DNA from: Clostridia bacterium | GTDB taxonomy: Bacteria > Bacillota > Clostridia > Christensenellales > CAG-138 | Assembly: GCA_017524445.1 (NCBI GenBank) | Contig: JAFXVP010000002.1 | Span: 1 to 64,000, forward strand | Direction of reading: 5' to 3' | DNA length: 64,000 bases | Shown: one piece after another, positions 9,672-18,529 of the stretch | How positions within the stretch are numbered: position 1 is the stretch's first letter | Layout: each line of letters opens with the position of its first letter | The notes under the pieces: model-generated | The model's input: only the letters and a program-made list of their open reading frames with translations | Databases searched by the model: none | What the model was told of the DNA's origin: nothing | Position numbers and translations under genes: made by a program

Positions 9672-10661
9672 TTACTCAAGACGTACTCTCGGGTCAACCG
9701 CGCCGTACAGAAGGTCGGAGATCAGGTTGCCGAGCAGTGTCAATATGGAAATAAACGCCAGATAGAACATGGTGAACGGAACGTCCGCCTGAACCATCGA
9801 TTCGTATGATGCAAAGCCGATGCCGCGGATCGCGAACAGCGTTTCCGTGATCAGCGCGCCGGAGAACAGTCCCGGCAGCGATCCGCCGACCATGGTCACC
9901 AAGGGGATCAGCGTATTGCGGAACGCGTGATAGTTGATGACTTTCTTCTCGGGAACGCCTTTTGCGCGCGCCGTACGGATGTAGTCCGAGTTCAGAACCT
10001 CGAGCATGTTCGTACGGGTGTAACGCATCAATCCGCCGATGGACAGAATGCTCAGTGTGATCGCCGGCAGGACGAAGTGCTTCGCAACGTCGAGGAACTG
10101 CATAAACGGCGATAAACTGTCATAATACTTTCCCTGCATACCGGACAGATCGAACCAGCCGAGCTTTACGGAGAAAACGTATTTCAATACCGTTGCCAGG
10201 AAGAAGGTCGGCAGCGAAATACTGACCATTGCGAAGACGGTCGTGAAATAGTCCAGAAAACCGTATTGCTTCTTTGCCGCAACGACGCCCAGAGGGATCG
10301 CAATAAAAATTTCAACAAGCAGGGTCACTACCCCGAGTGCAAAGCTGTACCAGATCGTATTGCTGAACTCTTCGGTTACAGGAATCGTCCATCTCCAGCT
10401 GTCACCCCATTCTCCTCTTATCGCCGTCCTCAGCCAGGTAAAATAGCCCCGAACGACGCCCTGATCCATACCGTACTGGCTCTTCAGATCGTTGAGCCAT
10501 TCCGTCGCGCTCTTGCTCGCGCCGGGTCTGGATGCAAGCTGCTGCGCCTTCGTCTCCAGGTAGCTGCCCGGCATGTTGTACAGCAGGGCGTAGACCAGGA
10601 ACATGACGAAGAACAATATTATGATGCTATATAGCACACGTCTTACTGTAAACTTCAGCAT
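9672..10661 (-). CDS. oppB: Oligopeptide ABC permease OppB
   Basis: The 329-residue permease has six predicted spans. Its first span, VLYSIIILFFVMFLVYALLY, and the EAA loop (YIRTARAKGVPEKKVINYHAFRN) match the DppB/OppB family. It ends with the family's SDLLYGAVDPRVRLE. GGTGGAG precedes the ATG. It forms the translocation channel with OppC. It is separated from oppA by a strong nested hairpin but lies on the same strand. Confidence 0.93.
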   Translation of the reverse strand: MLKFTVRRVLYSIIILFFVMFLVYALLYNMPGSYLETKAQQLASRPGASKSATEWLNDLKSQYGMDQGVVRGYFTWLRTAIRGEWGDSWRWTIPVTEEFSNTIWYSFALGVVTLLVEIFIAIPLGVVAAKKQYGFLDYFTTVFAMVSISLPTFFLATVLKYVFSVKLGWFDLSGMQGKYYDSLSPFMQFLDVAKHFVLPAITLSILSIGGLMRYTRTNMLEVLNSDYIRTARAKGVPEKKVINYHAFRNTLIPLVTMVGGSLPGLFSGALITETLFAIRGIGFASYESMVQADVPFTMFYLAFISILTLLGNLISDLLYGAVDPRVRLE

Positions 10662-10696
10662 TCACTCCACCACTCTCATAAAAAAGTAGGACAAAA

Positions 10697-10750
10697 AACA
10701 ATCATTTACGGCGGAAGGGGATGTTGAAGCATCCCCTTCCAACGATTGTT
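10697..10750 (-). promoter_or_regulatory. Nested intercistronic hairpin between oppA and oppB
   Basis: An uninterrupted 11-bp stem (10713-10723 with 10730-10740) sits inside an outer 7-bp stem (10697-10703 with 10744-10750). On the minus strand the 3' side runs into TTTTTTG. This position, after a binding-protein gene and before the permeases, is typical of a processing, stabilising or partial-termination hairpin that keeps oppA mRNA in excess. Confidence 0.75.
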
Positions 10751-10779
10751 ACAACTCAGATTGCCGTAACCGTTTTGGC

Positions 10780-13275
10780 TTATTGTGCAACCACTGCCAT
10801 CGTGGTCTCCCAGTTGCCGAACAGACCCCAGAACGGCGTCATGTCAGGCGTGACGGTATCGATGACGATACGCTGCGTGGAAACCGTGGTGCATTCCTTT
10901 CTCTGATAGGTCGGAAGCTCGCAGCCCCAATCCATGATGATTTCCATAGCTTCCTTGTAGGTCGCCTTACGGAAGTCGGTATCAGCGGAGGTACGGCCTT
11001 CGATGATCAGCTCATCGAGGTGCGCATCCTGGACCTGATAGTGGTTGGAGTTCGTGTTCTGACCGTTTGCATTGCGGGAGTGATAGACCTGATACATATC
11101 CGGGTCAACGCTCGCCTGCCATGCTGCTGCCCACATATCGGCAGTGTTGGCTTCGAGGTTGTTGTTCCAGGTAGAGGAGTTGACGTCGTTCACCTGCAGC
11201 TTGATGCCGAGCTCTTCGCAGACATTGGATGCTGCAACCGCGATGCCGTATGCCGGGTGGTCCTGCTGACCTGCGCCGGGGATCATGATCTCGAAGGACG
11301 GAGCGTTGACGAACATGCCGGTCGCTTCATCGAATTCGATGCCTGCGCCCTTGAAGAAGCCGATTGCCGCATTCTTCGCCGCTGCGTACTTCTCTTCGTC
11401 GTTCATGCCTTCGGTGTAGATCGGGTTGCCATCCACGTCGACGGAGTATGCATTCTTGTAACCTGCATCGGTCGGCTGCGGAGCTGCCCAGGAGGTGTTG
11501 GAGATCGGGTACTGGATGACCACTGCGCGATCGCCATAGTAGGAGTTGATAACGGTGTCACGATAGACTGCCATCAGCGTCATGAAGCCCTTGCGGAGGT
11601 TCTTGGATTCGGTGGAACCCAGCTCGTTGTTCATGCAGACGCGGTTTGCGTTGATGCCGATGTAGCCGTAGCCGCGGTAGTCAACGAGGTAAGTCGTGAT
11701 GACGTCGCCGACGAGCTCGCCGTTGCTGTTGAGGTCCTTGATCGCCTTCAGAGCCGCGTCGTTGATGGACGGGGCCGCGAGGTCGAACGTGCCGGTGCCG
11801 ATGCCCGGGATGTAGTCGGAGTCAGTGCCTTCCTGCATGAGCAGCGTCTCGATTGCCGGAGCGCCCAGGAAGTACGTCGGGTTCGCCTTGAAGGTGATAA
11901 CGCCGTTGTTGTAACCTTCGAAGGTGTACGGGCCAGCGCCGAGCGGCTTGTCGGTGTGCGCCTTGACGCCGGAGAGGTCGCCCTTCTTGAAGCCGAAGGA
12001 GTTGTTCGCGTAGTCATAGAGCGCTTCGTCGCCGTAGTAGTGGAGCGGCGCGAGCCAGAAGCTCATGTTGTAGATCGCCGTTGCATCGAACTCGGTGCAA
12101 TGTACGGTCATGGAGTAATCGCCGGTGCGGATGATGCCCGGGATGCTGGTCATGCTGTCGTTGGTGGTGACCCACTCATCGAAGCGCGCATAGTTGTCGC
12201 CGAGTTCTGCCTGGAGCAGTTCTGCAAACGACTTGGTCGCAGCTTCCTTCTCGATACCGTCAGCGCTCATGTCATAGTCATAAGCTGCCTTGATCTGTGC
12301 GAAGTATTCTTCCGGCGTGTCGCAGGGTTCGAAGCCCCAGAGCACGCAGCCGAACTGGTTCATCAGAGCGGGATCTGCCGCAACGTCTGCATAGGTCAGA
12401 TCCGGATTGAGGTAACCCTGAACGTACTTGTCATCGGCATAGGACGCGTTGACATAGTCAACGATGTCCTGCGCAAACTTTGCACCTGCCGCATTGAACG
12501 CGGTCCAGAAGGTGTTGTAATCTTCCTCGGTGAAGTTGTCGTTCGCGGTGTAGCCGCCTTCCTTCGTTGCTGCAACGAGGCCGAGACGGGAAGCCATGGA
12601 CTTGTAGTAGTCATTGATGCCTTCGATCGGGAGTGCATACAGCGTGGAGGAACCGTCGTACGTCGGGTCTGCGCAAACGTAGATGCCGAAGATAACGTCA
12701 TCGATCGTTGCCGGTACGCCGTCGGAGAAGACGATGTCGTCTCTCATGACGATGTTGTAGTCAACGGTGCCGTCGTCGTTCTGAACAACTTCAACGTTTG
12801 CCATGCCATAGTAGGTGTAGTCCTTGCCGTTGTAGGGAACGGTCGTGCCTTCGATGCCGTTGTTGATGACAGCACCGCCACGGTCGCTTGCGAGGATACC
12901 GGTCACAACCATGCCGACTGCATCGCCGTCATACGCGGTGGTGTAGAAGAACGGGCTGAACTTCTGACCGAAGGTCGCTTCCGCATAGACCGCTCTGGTT
13001 CCCGCAACCGTGTGGGACTCGAACGTCGGGCCCTTCGGCGGGACGATCGGTTCGGGTTCGGGCTCGGTGGGCTCAGCGGGCTGTTCGGCGGGCTGCTCAG
13101 CGGGCTGTTCCGCGGGCTGCTCAGCGGGCTGTTCCGCGGGCTGTTCCGCGGGCTGCTCAGCGGGCTGTTCTGCAGGCTGTTCGGTTACCGGTTCGGGGTT
13201 GGTCTGGCATGCTACGAGCGCAAAAACCATAACCAGTGCCAGAAGCAGGCATACGAGAGTCTTAGTTTTTCTCAT
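10780..13275 (-). CDS. oppA: Oligopeptide-binding lipoprotein OppA
   Basis: The 831-residue substrate-binding protein (SBP family 5) has a lipoprotein signal with lipobox FALVAC (Cys23). A tether of about ten AEQP repeats (roughly 29-72) follows, then a long periplasmic-binding-type domain. It is larger than the usual 540-600 residues, mainly through insertions in the first lobe. Shine-Dalgarno AAGGAG lies within the end of the upstream TTG-initiated gene, which overlaps this one by 14 nt. It captures oligopeptides outside the membrane and delivers them to OppBC. Confidence 0.9.
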   Translation of the reverse strand: MRKTKTLVCLLLALVMVFALVACQTNPEPVTEQPAEQPAEQPAEQPAEQPAEQPAEQPAEQPAEQPAEPTEPEPEPIVPPKGPTFESHTVAGTRAVYAEATFGQKFSPFFYTTAYDGDAVGMVVTGILASDRGGAVINNGIEGTTVPYNGKDYTYYGMANVEVVQNDDGTVDYNIVMRDDIVFSDGVPATIDDVIFGIYVCADPTYDGSSTLYALPIEGINDYYKSMASRLGLVAATKEGGYTANDNFTEEDYNTFWTAFNAAGAKFAQDIVDYVNASYADDKYVQGYLNPDLTYADVAADPALMNQFGCVLWGFEPCDTPEEYFAQIKAAYDYDMSADGIEKEAATKSFAELLQAELGDNYARFDEWVTTNDSMTSIPGIIRTGDYSMTVHCTEFDATAIYNMSFWLAPLHYYGDEALYDYANNSFGFKKGDLSGVKAHTDKPLGAGPYTFEGYNNGVITFKANPTYFLGAPAIETLLMQEGTDSDYIPGIGTGTFDLAAPSINDAALKAIKDLNSNGELVGDVITTYLVDYRGYGYIGINANRVCMNNELGSTESKNLRKGFMTLMAVYRDTVINSYYGDRAVVIQYPISNTSWAAPQPTDAGYKNAYSVDVDGNPIYTEGMNDEEKYAAAKNAAIGFFKGAGIEFDEATGMFVNAPSFEIMIPGAGQQDHPAYGIAVAASNVCEELGIKLQVNDVNSSTWNNNLEANTADMWAAAWQASVDPDMYQVYHSRNANGQNTNSNHYQVQDAHLDELIIEGRTSADTDFRKATYKEAMEIIMDWGCELPTYQRKECTTVSTQRIVIDTVTPDMTPFWGLFGNWETTMAVVAQ

Positions 13276-13936
13276 TTTTGTATCTCCTTATCTTTTTTAT
13301 ATCACGACGGTGGCTTTCGTCTCCGCGCGCTATACGGGTTATTTCCGGATCTTCATCCGGATAAGCGATCCTTGCCGTTCCGCATTGAACCATCGAGAGA
13401 TCCCTGCGGAGAAAAAAAATCGCAAAGGATGCGGCGAGGATCATCAGGGTGATTCCGAGAAAGATCATATCCGTCACGGTTTCGCCGTTGATCGCCCACG
13501 AAACGATATGGCCGATCGCCGAGACGCCGGACAGGATCGCTGCGCTGATGCCGGTTGCGGCAAAGCGGTCGCCGATCTTATCCCGATGCTCCCGCGTGAC
13601 CTTGTCGGTCGCGCGCCACATCCGAACGGCTGCCGTTCCCATAAAGAAGATCGGGAACATCAGCCCCACGAACGGAATAATCACGTAATACTGTTCGATC
13701 GCGATCACGTCCTGATTCCGTTCATTGATCCCGGTGAGAAGCAATGCGCCGATGAACGCCGCCGCAAGCAGTCCCACAAGAATCGTAAAGAGGATCTTTC
13801 TCTGTCTGACGAGCGCTGCCGGTTTCTCGAAGCAGAACCAATCGCCTCTGTAAACCGCCTTGGTTACCAACTTTCCGGTTCTCGGATCCACCACGTTTTC
13901 CAGGCGGTAATCCGACGTATACTTTGTTGATACCAA
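13262..13936 (-). CDS. Four-span membrane protein heading the opp operon (TTG start)
   Basis: The start is TTG at 13936, with AAGGAG 8 nt upstream and no ATG nearby. The 224-residue product has four hydrophobic segments (roughly 48-70, 83-105, 125-148 and 155-175) and charged ends. It resembles no family I can name. The stop overlaps the oppA start by 14 nt, and the oppA ribosome site lies inside this gene, so the two are probably translationally coupled. Two tandem promoters lie upstream. Confidence 0.65.
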   Translation of the reverse strand: MVSTKYTSDYRLENVVDPRTGKLVTKAVYRGDWFCFEKPAALVRQRKILFTILVGLLAAAFIGALLLTGINERNQDVIAIEQYYVIIPFVGLMFPIFFMGTAAVRMWRATDKVTREHRDKIGDRFAATGISAAILSGVSAIGHIVSWAINGETVTDMIFLGITLMILAASFAIFFLRRDLSMVQCGTARIAYPDEDPEITRIARGDESHRRDIKKIRRYKNEKN

Positions 13937-13980
13937 TACAGCGTCTCCTTTTCGAAAGAATACTCCTCGATTACCATTTG

Positions 13981-14009
13981 ATTATATCCCATGTCTCATA
14001 GAATTTCAA
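13981..14009 (-). promoter_or_regulatory. Proximal promoter of the opp operon
   Basis: On the minus strand TTGAAA (14004-14009), a 17-bp spacer and TATAAT (13981-13986) give a near-consensus promoter about 45 nt before the TTG start. Confidence 0.75.
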
Positions 14010-14127
14010 CTGTTTTTTTTTCACAGAGACATGTTTTCAAAAAAACCGGATCGGAAAAGCGTCATTTTTGTCGCAACCTGCGGCCTTGTCTGCAGTTCCG
14101 ACAGTTCTTTTTCCTTGATGCGGACCT

Positions 14128-14156
14128 ATTATAGCGTATAAATGCCGCAAATGCAA
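14128..14156 (-). promoter_or_regulatory. Distal promoter of the opp operon
   Basis: On the minus strand TTGCAT (14151-14156), a 17-bp spacer and TATAAT (14128-14133) would yield a leader of about 185 nt. It lies back to back with the MFS promoter at 14189. Confidence 0.7.
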
Positions 14157-14188
14157 GTATAAAAATACCGCCTCGACGTCCGTTCCGC

Positions 14189-14217
14189 TTGTGCTCCTTC
14201 GCAATATCTGCTATACT
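14189..14217 (+). promoter_or_regulatory. Promoter giving a leaderless MFS transcript
   Basis: TTGTGC (14189-14194), 17 bp and TATACT (14212-14217) are followed 6 nt later by the ATG at 14224. Transcription should start at or next to the A of the start codon. Confidence 0.65.
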
Positions 14218-14223
14218 GCTGCC

Positions 14224-15546
14224 ATGGAAGAAAAACCGCTCCCGCTCTGGGACAAAAACTTTACGATCATAACGGTCGGTTCTCTGATCTCCATGCTCGG
14301 CTCCGCGGTCGCGGGGTGGGCAATGGGACTTTTGGTATACGCCGAAACGGAGAACTCCCTTGCGTTTGCCGCGTTCATGATCCTGTACAGTCTTCCCCGC
14401 ATTCTGCTGCCGCTGTTCGTAGGCCCGTATCTCGATCGCTTCTCGCGGTGCAAGGTCATCTATACGCTGGATTTCGTCTCCGCCGGTCTTTACGTGATCC
14501 TTTTCTTCATATTATATAACGGCTGGTTCAACTACTATGCCTTCCTTGCGGGCAGCGTGCTGATCGGCTCGATCGACAGCGTTTACAACGTCGCGTACGA
14601 CAGCTTGTACCCGAACCTGATCCCGAAGGGCAATTTCCGCAAGGCGTACTCGGTTTCAAGTCTGCTCTATCCCCTGTCCGCCGCCGTGATGATCCCCGTT
14701 GCGGGTATTGCCTATACGATCAGCGACAAGGGCATCGCGTTTCTGTTCCTGTTCAACGCGCTGACGTTTCTGATCGCCGCGATCTTCGAAACGCGCATCC
14801 GTCTCGACGAAACGCAGGTCCGTTCCGAAGAATCGACGGGTTTTTCGCAGTTCGTCTCCGATTTCAAGGAAGGGATCGCCTATCTGAAACAGGAAAAAGG
14901 CCTCATGGTCATCACTGTGTACTTTTTCGCCACGACGCTCTGCGGCGGCGTGATGAACGTGCTGCTGCAGCCGTACTTCTACCGCATGGCGCCGGAGACC
15001 ATCCCCGCGCCGTTTGCGACCGGCGTACTGCTGTTTACCGTCATCGAGGCATGCAACACGGTCGGACGGCTCGCGGGCGGCGGCGTTCAGTATTTTCTGA
15101 AATACCCGACCGACAAGAAATACGCCATCGCCGTGTTCGTGTATCTCGCGATCTGCGTGCTCGAGGGCGGCTTTCTGCTTTTGCCGAACTCACTTTGGTG
15201 GGTCATGTGCCTCTTTAACTTCGTCGCCGGCATGCTCGCCGTCAACAGTTACAACATCCGCATCGCGGCGACGCAGAGCTACGTGCCGGATTCGATCCGC
15301 GGCCGGTTCAACGGCGTGTTTCTCATGTTCAACGTGCTCGGCTCGATCCTCGGACAGGTGATCGGCGGCTGGGCAGGCGCTTTGGTCAACGACCGCGAAG
15401 CGGTGATCGCGCTCGGCGCGGCGTCGTTCCGGCTGACCGTTCCGCACGTGGTGCTGCTGATCAACGCGATCAACGTGCTCTGCGTGTTGTTCATCATGCT
15501 GCCGGGCAGGAAGTATGTAAAAAAGATCTACAACGTCCCCATCTGA
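14224..15546 (+). CDS. MFS transporter
   Basis: The 440-residue protein has about 12 hydrophobic spans. An MFS A-motif-like loop lies after span 2 (VGPYLDRFSRCKVIY), and the match is best to drug-efflux-like MFS members of Bacillota. ATG 14224 is chosen because the reading frame upstream (a GTG at 14191) lies inside the promoter. There is no Shine-Dalgarno, and the -10 hexamer ends 6 nt before the ATG, so the mRNA is probably leaderless. A second MFS gene follows 21 nt downstream. The substrate is unknown. Confidence 0.85.
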   Translation: MEEKPLPLWDKNFTIITVGSLISMLGSAVAGWAMGLLVYAETENSLAFAAFMILYSLPRILLPLFVGPYLDRFSRCKVIYTLDFVSAGLYVILFFILYNGWFNYYAFLAGSVLIGSIDSVYNVAYDSLYPNLIPKGNFRKAYSVSSLLYPLSAAVMIPVAGIAYTISDKGIAFLFLFNALTFLIAAIFETRIRLDETQVRSEESTGFSQFVSDFKEGIAYLKQEKGLMVITVYFFATTLCGGVMNVLLQPYFYRMAPETIPAPFATGVLLFTVIEACNTVGRLAGGGVQYFLKYPTDKKYAIAVFVYLAICVLEGGFLLLPNSLWWVMCLFNFVAGMLAVNSYNIRIAATQSYVPDSIRGRFNGVFLMFNVLGSILGQVIGGWAGALVNDREAVIALGAASFRLTVPHVVLLINAINVLCVLFIMLPGRKYVKKIYNVPI

Positions 15547-15567
15547 TCGTTTCGAAAGGATGCGCAT

Positions 15568-16614
15568 ATGAACGGGATCGCCGAAAACCGCATATTTGTA
15601 CGAAGAACGGCGCTGCTGTCGGTCGTGCACGCCGCGGTGGACCTTGCCTGCGCCGCGCTGTTCTTTTCCGTGCTGAAGGGCGACGAGCTCTGGCTGGGCA
15701 TGGTGCTCTACAACGCCTGCGCGTTCCTCTTCCAGCTTCCGATGGGCGTCGTCGCAGACAAGCTGAACCGCAACATGCTCTTTGCCGCGGTGGGGTGCGC
15801 TTTGGTCGCGTTTGCGTTCGGGCTTCGGTCCGTGCCGATCCTTGCCATGGTCGTCGCGGGACTCGGCAACGGCGCGTTCCATGTCGGCGGCGGGATCGAG
15901 ATGCTGAACGGATCGGAAACGAAAGCCGGTCCGCTCGGCGTGTTCGTCTCCCCCGGCGCGATAGGACTGTATTTCGGGCGGGTCTTTTCCTCCGCAATGC
16001 TTTCTCTGCCGTGGCTGCTGCCCGCGATCCTGCTTGCACTCAGCGCGGCGATCCTGCTGCTCGGAAAAGCGGAATTCAAAGAGGGTTCGCATAATGCAGA
16101 GTTGTCCTTCGATCTGCCGAAAGGTGGGATATGGCTTCTTGCCCTGCTGTTTTTCGTCGTCGTGCTGCGCTCGTTTATGAGCACGACCGAAGCGTTTTCG
16201 ACCGGCGATTTCCTCTCCGGCTCCGATTCGTGGCGGATCGGTCTCATCCCCGTGCTGTGCCTTGCGCTCGGCAAGGCGGCGGGCGGGTTCATTGCGGACC
16301 GCAACGGACGGATCCCGACGGCGATCGTCTCGCTCGGGCTCTGCGCGCTGTTTCTCTTCTTCCCGCTGCACCCGATCCTTGCGCTTGTTGCGCTCTTCCT
16401 GTTTAATATGTCCATGCCGCTGACGCTGTTTGCCTCGGCGCGGCTGCTGAAAGGAGCAAAGGGCACGGCGTTCGGGCTTTTGACCGCAGCGCTGTTCCTC
16501 GGCGTCGTGCCGTTCTTTCTCGGCGTGCAGATCCCGGCGTCGAATATCCTGTTCGGCGTGCTTGCCGCCGTTTCGGGCGTGCTGCTCGTGATCGGGCTGA
16601 AGGAGCCGAAATGA
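15568..16614 (+). CDS. MFS transporter, compact
   Basis: The 348-residue, Ala/Leu/Gly-rich protein has about 11 predicted spans. An MFS-like loop after span 2 reads MGVVADKLNRNMLF, and GNGAFHVGGGIEML follows span 4. AAAGGA precedes the ATG. It is shorter than a typical 12-span MFS protein but its frame is continuous. It overlaps the next gene by ATGA and so belongs to an operon with the small membrane proteins and the M28 peptidase. The substrate cannot be read from the sequence. Confidence 0.75.
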   Translation: MNGIAENRIFVRRTALLSVVHAAVDLACAALFFSVLKGDELWLGMVLYNACAFLFQLPMGVVADKLNRNMLFAAVGCALVAFAFGLRSVPILAMVVAGLGNGAFHVGGGIEMLNGSETKAGPLGVFVSPGAIGLYFGRVFSSAMLSLPWLLPAILLALSAAILLLGKAEFKEGSHNAELSFDLPKGGIWLLALLFFVVVLRSFMSTTEAFSTGDFLSGSDSWRIGLIPVLCLALGKAAGGFIADRNGRIPTAIVSLGLCALFLFFPLHPILALVALFLFNMSMPLTLFASARLLKGAKGTAFGLLTAALFLGVVPFFLGVQIPASNILFGVLAAVSGVLLVIGLKEPK

Positions 16615-16949
16615 GCTACCCGCTGTCGCTCGTGCTTGCGCTTCTGATGACGGAAGCGATCGAGATCCCTGTGTGCCTCCTATGGGGCATGCGCGGACGC
16701 GATCTCATCTTCGTCGTTCTTGCGAACGTGCTGACGAATCCGCTCCTGAACGTGCTGTACGCGATCGCGTATGTGTATACGCGGATCCCGCCCGCTGCGG
16801 CGCTCGCCGTGCTGGAATCTGCCGCCGTCGCAGCCGAATGGATCGTCTACCGGTCCGCGACCCAAACAAAGCGTCCGTTTCTCGTTTCCCTGACCGCAAA
16901 CGCCGTGTCCTTCGGGCTCGGTTTGCTGATAACGACATTCATATTATAA
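16611..16949 (+). CDS. Small membrane protein, three to four spans
   Basis: The 112-residue, highly hydrophobic protein begins MSYPLSLVLALLMTEAIEIP and has three or four spans. The start overlaps the upstream stop by 4 nt (ATGA), implying coupled translation. It resembles small uncharacterised Clostridia membrane proteins, but I assign no function. Confidence 0.65.
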   Translation: MSYPLSLVLALLMTEAIEIPVCLLWGMRGRDLIFVVLANVLTNPLLNVLYAIAYVYTRIPPAAALAVLESAAVAAEWIVYRSATQTKRPFLVSLTANAVSFGLGLLITTFIL

Positions 16950-16961
16950 GGAGGTATGCTT

Positions 16962-17126
16962 ATGTTCCGTATCATTGGGGATATTGCCGTCGAACCGTGG
17001 GAGCCGGTGAAACCGACCCCTGCGCCGTCGCCCATCTGGACGATCCTCGGGATCGTCGCAGGCGTCGCCGTGATCACCGCCGTCGTGATCGTGATCCTGG
17101 TCAAAAAGAAGAAAGGCGGTAAATGA
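16962..17126 (+). CDS. 54-residue single-span protein, tandem copy A
   Basis: Shine-Dalgarno AAGGAGG lies 7 nt before ATG 16962; an in-frame ATG at 16956 is too close to that site. The product has a short Glu/Pro N-terminus (VEPWEPVKPTPAPSPIW), one hydrophobic span (about 27-46) and a basic tail KKKKGGK. It is clearly a paralogue of the next gene, sharing EP(W/F)E, PSPIW and the Lys tail. The tail predicts an N-out, C-in orientation. No known family is recognised. Confidence 0.6.
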   Translation: MFRIIGDIAVEPWEPVKPTPAPSPIWTILGIVAGVAVITAVVIVILVKKKKGGK

Positions 17127-17128
17127 CA

Positions 17129-17281
17129 ATGGGCATTCTTTGGGATGAAGTCATCGAACCGTTTGAGATCGTAAACGACCCGTCGCCGATTTGGTGGATC
17201 CTCGGCGTGGTAGGCGCCGTCGCGGCGGTCACCGCGGCGCTCATCGTGCTGCTGAAAAAGAAGAAAAATAAGGAGAAATGA
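17129..17281 (+). CDS. 50-residue single-span protein, tandem copy B
   Basis: The start is ATG 17129 (MGILWDEVIEPFEIV); an alternative in-frame ATG at 17123 overlaps the copy A stop. The product repeats the copy A design: EPFE, PSPIWWILGVV, one span and the tail KKKKNKEK. The M28 peptidase gene starts 1 nt after the stop, with GGAG inside this gene as its ribosome site. It was probably produced by tandem duplication. Function unknown. Confidence 0.6.
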   Translation: MGILWDEVIEPFEIVNDPSPIWWILGVVGAVAAVTAALIVLLKKKKNKEK

Positions 17282-17282
17282 A

Positions 17283-18512
17283 ATGAACAACCGGGCTCTG
17301 AAACAAATCTTTACGGACACCGATTTCGTCCACCGCAGCGGCACGCCGGAGGAACTGCGCGTCGCGGAATACCTCAAAGCGCGCTGTGAAGCGCTCGGGG
17401 TACCTGCACATCTCGAATCCTTCCCCGTGCCGATGGGCGAGATCGAGGAAGCGCACGTTTACGCGGACGGCAGGGAGATCCCCGCGAAGGGATTCTTCTG
17501 CTGCGGCAGCGGCGAGGTCGAAGGCGAGCTTTACTACATGCCCGCGCAGGACAAGGTCTCTGTCGCCGGCGCAAAGGACAAGATCGTGCTGATGGATACG
17601 GCGGGCATCGGGTTCTTCGGCTATCAGGACCTCATGAAGGCGGGCGCGAAGGGCATTCTGTTCCAGTACGGTGATCTTCACAACGGGAATCACGACATCG
17701 ACGAGCGTGACCTTCGCGCACACGTCGTCGGCGAGGAGCGCAAGGTGCTCTGCGCCATGCTGCACGTTTCCGAGGCGGTCGCGCTTGTGAAAAACAGGAC
17801 GAAGCGCGTGCGCATTGCGATCCGGCAGCGCGAATACGAAGGCGAATCGCACAACGTCGTTGCGGAGATCCCCGGCAAAAACCGCGAGTGGATCACGCTT
17901 TCCGCGCATTACGACACCACCGCGCTCTCTCACGGCTCCTACGACAACATGACCGGCTGCGCGGGACTCTTGGGCGTGATGGACGCGCTGAAAAACAAGC
18001 CCAAAAACTACGGGCTCCGTTTTGTCTTCTGCGGCAGCGAGGAGCGCGGGCTTCTGGGCTCCAAGGCGTACGTGCGCGATCACGAGGCGGAGCTCGGCGG
18101 CATTGCGCTGAATATCAATCTCGACATGATCGGCACGATCATGGGCAAGTTCCTCGCGCGGGTCTCCGCCGAAGAGAAGCTTGCGCACTACATCGAATAC
18201 ATGGGCGCGGAGCTCGGCTTCCCCGTGGACGCGAAGACCGGCGTGTATTCCAGCGATTCGACGCCGTTCGCCGACAAGGGCGTTCCCGCGCTGTCGTTCG
18301 CGCGGATCGCAAGCGCCGCCGTCGCGCCGATCCATTGCCGCTTCGACCGGCCGGACGTGCTTTCGATGGATCAGCTGCAGAAGGATATCGCCTTTATCGC
18401 GGAGTTCACCCGCCGCATGGCGTGCGCCGCGGTATGTCCTGTCGGGCGCGAGATCCCCGATCCGGTCAGAAAGGAACTGGACGAATACCTGTTCCGGAAA
18501 CGCCGGTCGTAA
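17283..18512 (+). CDS. M28 family zinc aminopeptidase
   Basis: The 409-residue protein has the M28 metal-binding sequence in order. His/Asp lie in SAHYDTT (about 206-212), the bridging Asp in YDNMTGCAG, the catalytic Glu pair in CGSEERGLLG, Asp in NINLDMIG, and the last His in APIHCRFDRPD. The first 130 residues contain a PA-like inserted domain. No signal peptide is evident, so it probably acts in the cytoplasm on peptides. Its place in an operon with transporters is compatible with peptide turnover, but that link is inferred. Confidence 0.9.
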   Translation: MNNRALKQIFTDTDFVHRSGTPEELRVAEYLKARCEALGVPAHLESFPVPMGEIEEAHVYADGREIPAKGFFCCGSGEVEGELYYMPAQDKVSVAGAKDKIVLMDTAGIGFFGYQDLMKAGAKGILFQYGDLHNGNHDIDERDLRAHVVGEERKVLCAMLHVSEAVALVKNRTKRVRIAIRQREYEGESHNVVAEIPGKNREWITLSAHYDTTALSHGSYDNMTGCAGLLGVMDALKNKPKNYGLRFVFCGSEERGLLGSKAYVRDHEAELGGIALNINLDMIGTIMGKFLARVSAEEKLAHYIEYMGAELGFPVDAKTGVYSSDSTPFADKGVPALSFARIASAAVAPIHCRFDRPDVLSMDQLQKDIAFIAEFTRRMACAAVCPVGREIPDPVRKELDEYLFRKRRS

Positions 18513-18529
18513 GCGAATCCGGATATTTA

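Noticed and set aside
10783-13452. Very long rightward open frame opposite oppA
   Set aside because: It is the antisense shadow of a GC-rich gene. The opposite strand has a clear signal peptide, lipobox, ribosome site and family match, and similar shadows lie opposite metG, oppC and the PBP gene.
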